A stretch of DNA of 64,000 nucleotides from Rikenellaceae bacterium (GTDB lineage: Bacteria; Bacteroidota; Bacteroidia; Bacteroidales; Rikenellaceae): the NCBI GenBank assembly GCA_015059965.1, contig SUZM01000010.1, positions 19,363 through 83,362 of the forward strand. The letters are read 5' to 3'. The translations under genes and the position numbers were made by a program. How positions within the stretch are numbered: the stretch's first letter is position 1; every line of letters starts with the position of its first letter. The notes below the pieces were generated by a model. It was not told where the DNA came from, made no database searches, and was given only the letters and a program-made list of their open reading frames with translations. Shown piece after piece: positions 61,419 through 64,000 of the stretch.

Positions 61419-61949
61419 TCAAATGGTATCGTACAGTTCACACAACCCGAAAGTGTAGTGATCTTCTCCGCATTTAACAACAATCTGTAAATCACAACGA
61501 TAGTCGAATGGAGCAAGTTCGGTTCGCATGTCAAATGCTCTGTTCATCGAGCCTGAAATTTCAACCTCAACTTCGTTAAATCTTTGATCGTCGATCACAA
61601 AGAGCGCATCGGAAGAGGTGTCGTCCATTCTAATATGGAACCGTTCCCCTTGCAATAAAACTTTCGATACGGTCAGTTCATGGCTCTTGGCATCCGAGTT
61701 AAACCACAACTCAAACCGCACAGAATCATCTGTCAATTTTTTAAATTGACAAATTGCAAATTTTGAATGATCCAACACCAGCGATTCTCCATTGCATGCA
61801 GCCTCAAATTGACGTATTTCGTAATTTCTTGCAATCGAACCTGCCACGGAGAGATCATTTTGTTGTCTCTGTTGCCCTGTCGAATCCTCTTCATTGCTGC
61901 ATGCCGCAAAACCGAGCAGCAATACGGTGAAATAAAATAGCTTTTTCAT
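61419..61949 (-). CDS. Lipoprotein of unknown function, 176 aa
   Basis: A predicted lipoprotein: MKKLFYFTVLLLGFAACSNE, Cys17, followed by the acidic run SNEED that suggests surface export. The mature part is beta-rich with a repeated style (VEVEISGSMNRAFDM; FDYRCDLQIVVKCGEDHYTF). The C-terminal part echoes that of the 224-aa lipoprotein two genes upstream (DYTCDLTIEY), suggesting a shared domain and origin by duplication. Family not recognised. Confidence 0.8.
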   Translation of the reverse strand: MKKLFYFTVLLLGFAACSNEEDSTGQQRQQNDLSVAGSIARNYEIRQFEAACNGESLVLDHSKFAICQFKKLTDDSVRFELWFNSDAKSHELTVSKVLLQGERFHIRMDDTSSDALFVIDDQRFNEVEVEISGSMNRAFDMRTELAPFDYRCDLQIVVKCGEDHYTFGLCELYDTI

Positions 61950-61996
61950 AGTTATCAGTTTTTTTAGAAGGGGGGGGTACTCGTCCCTGTGTTCTT

Positions 61997-62530
61997 TTAT
62001 TGCACAATATAGACCGATCGGAAGTAGCGGAGTTTGTTCTTCATGGTGTCGTTTTTCACCTCGTCCCAGACGAAGATTTTTTCACCTAACGCGCGCAGAG
62101 TGAATTCCCGGATACTCTCGCCCGCATCGGTTAAAAATGTCGTGGTCAGTTTTCTGCTCGCGGGATCAAACGCCCATTCTCCCTCCACTTCAAACACATT
62201 GTCCGGGGGAGCAATAGCTGTAACCACATAGCGCCAACTTACTGTACCATCGGCCGAGAAGGTGTAGTAGTCTGCGCCAAAGCCATCATATTTGTGGAGA
62301 AGCGCAAGAATTTCGCTCCAGGAAGAGTCATATTCTAAATAATAACTCTTGCAGAATTCCGTCCCAACCAATAGCGGGGAAATTTGATCGGGATCATAGC
62401 TTCCGTAATCCCTTAGCACGCCCTGTATAAAATCAGTCGCTTGATTATCAATCGACCCTTCTTGGTTCTCGTCTTTATTGCATGCCACCAGCCCGAGCAG
62501 CAGTACAGCTAAAAATAATAACTTTTTCAT
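61997..62530 (-). CDS. Lipoprotein of unknown function, 177 aa
   Basis: The ATG at 62530 gives MKKLLFLAVLLLGLVACNKD, a lipoprotein signal with Cys17 followed by KDEN. The mature protein has an alternating aromatic pattern (YYTFSADGTVSWRYVVTA; WAFDPASRKLTTTFLTD) that resembles lipocalin-like small proteins of Bacteroidetes. A longer frame with nine more residues is rejected because it would bury the signal peptide. Function unknown; part of a four-gene surface-protein group. Confidence 0.8.
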   Translation of the reverse strand: MKKLLFLAVLLLGLVACNKDENQEGSIDNQATDFIQGVLRDYGSYDPDQISPLLVGTEFCKSYYLEYDSSWSEILALLHKYDGFGADYYTFSADGTVSWRYVVTAIAPPDNVFEVEGEWAFDPASRKLTTTFLTDAGESIREFTLRALGEKIFVWDEVKNDTMKNKLRYFRSVYIVQ

Positions 62531-62546
62531 GGCTTCTCTATCATCT

Positions 62547-63221
62547 TTAATATTCAACCGGAGTTATCGTGTCATATCCTATACCTAGCCATACTCGAAC
62601 TTGTTGATTGTGCAGTTCTTTTATAATGGCTCGGAATGATCCCTTGTCTGAAGTATACTCTATTGTCAGGTCGCAAGTATAATCAAGCATGGTTGGTGAA
62701 TAGTTGTAACCGTTGTAATGTTTTTCCTCACAATCTGGATTATTGCAGCCATATACATTCATTGTTCCGCTTACCCAAACATCTCCTGTTCCGACCAAAA
62801 GAGCATCGACATATAGTTCAGCATCTGTTTCAGTATCAAAATAGACATGCCAGGGTTCCCCCAATACACGAACAGATGGAACAACCAACGTATATATTTT
62901 ATTTTCTGACAAAATATCACATACTATCTTATCTGTATGGTCTTTACGATTTTGCTCAAAAAAGGCTATCCAACATTTTGGATTATTTTGCTCCATCACC
63001 TCCTCGGTCTTGATGGGGATATAAACATCATTTATCCAAACCTCACCGCTACTGATAACATAAGGATAGGCAATTGAGCCGGACAGACTCCAATGATGTT
63101 CGAGGATATCAACCCCAGATTCGTTTTGTTCAAATATAGGCTCATCATCCTCGCTACATCCAACGTGTATTATTACTAAAAAGACAAACGATAAATATTT
63201 TAAGAATATATTTGTTTTCAT
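62547..63221 (-). CDS. Lipoprotein of unknown function, 224 aa
   Basis: A predicted surface lipoprotein: hydrophobic N-terminus, Cys22, then SEDDEP, a strong export-type acidic signal. The mature region has strands such as GEVWINDVYIPIKTEEVMEQ and a CNNPDCEEKHY cysteine pair, and shares the DYTCDLTIEYTSDKGSF segment with the 176-aa lipoprotein. The gene is clearly AT-rich compared with the housekeeping genes. It lies 12 bases after the metalloprotease stop. Confidence 0.8.
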   Translation of the reverse strand: MKTNIFLKYLSFVFLVIIHVGCSEDDEPIFEQNESGVDILEHHWSLSGSIAYPYVISSGEVWINDVYIPIKTEEVMEQNNPKCWIAFFEQNRKDHTDKIVCDILSENKIYTLVVPSVRVLGEPWHVYFDTETDAELYVDALLVGTGDVWVSGTMNVYGCNNPDCEEKHYNGYNYSPTMLDYTCDLTIEYTSDKGSFRAIIKELHNQQVRVWLGIGYDTITPVEY

Positions 63222-63233
63222 AATAGTGTGAAA

Positions 63234-64000
63234 TTACAAGTTGCTAAAATAATAATTATAATCTGCAAGATTGGCATTAAGCTCTGACTGAGTATAAAAT
63301 TCTCCCACATAACTTTGCAGAATCTGCTTGCAGGATGTCCAATTAGAACACTCTCTTAAAACACGTAACATTGCTTCATGCGAAAAGTTGGAAATCACAT
63401 CCACAGACCAATTAGAATATCCCAAATTTTGATTATAAGAATCAAACAAGTCTACAAATAATGGGGAGTAAAATATATTGGGTGCTGGTAACCCAACATT
63501 CCAGTGTTGGCGGGCTTGATATATGTTAGCATGATCAACGAAAGTCATTCCATGTAAAGCATAATAGTTTCTAGCCAAATAATTTCCAGCATAGGAGGCT
63601 ATAGATTCAACGAGAAGGCTGTGCATACCACTAAATACGCTAGCCCCCCTCTCGGAATAATGCACAAAATGACCTACTTCATGAAACAATGTAGCTATCT
63701 GATTCAAATCATCATAGTAATTATTGTAAATTTTGATATACGCTTGAGTGCTTCCATTTGTGGTATAATGAAAAGCTCCGGCGGAATTATTTTCTTCATC
63801 GGGAATGCATGGAACATATATCTTTAGTCCCATATCATTATAAGTCCATCCCGGAATCTCGTGGGTTTGATTGAAATATCCCCTATAGTAATAATCAATG
63901 GCTCGAGCTACCAAGTACAACGGCCAATTTCTGTTCCCTTTAAGGGTCCAAACAGGGACAAGATCCTCTATTACAGACCAATGAGCAATTGCATCTCCCA
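63234..64000 (-). CDS. Zinc metalloprotease, C-terminal part (5' end outside window)
   Basis: A zincin-type protease cut by the window edge; the frame is open to base 64000 (GDAIAHWSVIEDLVPVWTLK at the cut). The metal motif is LFHEVGHFVHYSERG, with HEVGH providing two zinc ligands and the catalytic Glu, and the downstream SLLVESIASYAGNYLARNYY likely supplies the third ligand. The upstream region (GWTYNDMGLKIYVPCIPDE) is beta-rich. It is likely secreted with the three following lipoprotein genes. It is strongly AT-rich, suggesting transfer. Confidence 0.8.
   Translation of the reverse strand, partial: GDAIAHWSVIEDLVPVWTLKGNRNWPLYLVARAIDYYYRGYFNQTHEIPGWTYNDMGLKIYVPCIPDEENNSAGAFHYTTNGSTQAYIKIYNNYYDDLNQIATLFHEVGHFVHYSERGASVFSGMHSLLVESIASYAGNYLARNYYALHGMTFVDHANIYQARQHWNVGLPAPNIFYSPLFVDLFDSYNQNLGYSNWSVDVISNFSHEAMLRVLRECSNWTSCKQILQSYVGEFYTQSELNANLADYNYYFSNL

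Overview
This window comes from a Bacteroidetes chromosome, most likely an Alistipes-like member of the Bacteroidales. The evidence is lineage-typical gene neighbours (yceD-rpmF-plsX-fabH; rpmB-rpmG followed by a DUF4295 protein; DUF4924, DUF4254 and DUF4954 families), many short lipoproteins with acidic residues just after the lipid-modified cysteine, high-GC housekeeping genes, and repeated upstream matches to the Bacteroidetes promoter pattern TTTG-N19-21-TAnnTTTG. The genus is an inference; no rRNA is present.

Layout. 1-5.4 kb: 3' end of purB, two small minus-strand genes, then the ribosomal L32 / phospholipid / fatty-acid initiation operon. 5.6-16 kb: ROK sugar kinase, prenyl synthase, U32 peptidase family protein, pullulanase-like lipoprotein, recG, and an envelope-protein group. 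16-17.3 kb: a tandem 118-bp intergenic repeat and the rpmB-rpmG-DUF4295 operon. 17.7-38 kb: mostly housekeeping (cinA, pyrD, pdxB, arginase family, nhaA, two FKBP lipoproteins, trxB, rnz, a SpoU methylase, GH73 hydrolase, GT9), with one unusual pair, a vWA-domain protein followed by a pseudokinase/WG-repeat protein. 38-46 kb, minus strand: a multihaem peroxidase with a His/Asp-rich tail, ResB/CcsA-type cytochrome c maturation genes, glycerate kinase, a BlaI-M56 sensor pair with visible operators, and galM. 46-50 kb: flavodiiron protein, rimM, mnmA, a membrane protein. 50.4-51.6 kb: tRNA-Cys and tRNA-Leu separated by tandem ~329-bp structured repeats. 51.8-57.1 kb: a complete type II CRISPR locus (tracrRNA, cas9, cas1, cas2, a four-repeat array). 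57-61 kb: nitroreductase, recJ, lipB, lipA. 61.4-64 kb: a low-GC group of three lipoproteins and a zinc metalloprotease cut by the window end.

The CRISPR locus is the best-resolved system. cas9, cas1 and cas2 overlap by 4 bases each on the plus strand. The tracrRNA and the array are both read from the minus strand: a hairpin followed by a T-run on that strand closes the array next to cas2, and a 25-base exact repeat copy (the anti-repeat) lies upstream of cas9 behind a strong minus-strand promoter. The cas9 and tracrRNA promoters are interleaved, and a second, degenerate repeat copy forms almost all of the short leader before the cas9 start codon. This suggests that tracrRNA could pair with the cas9 mRNA.

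Other structure not explained by genes: a dispersed hairpin repeat family with compensatory base changes, a triplicated 77-bp gene tail, and a terminator shared by two distant low-GC lipoprotein-type genes.
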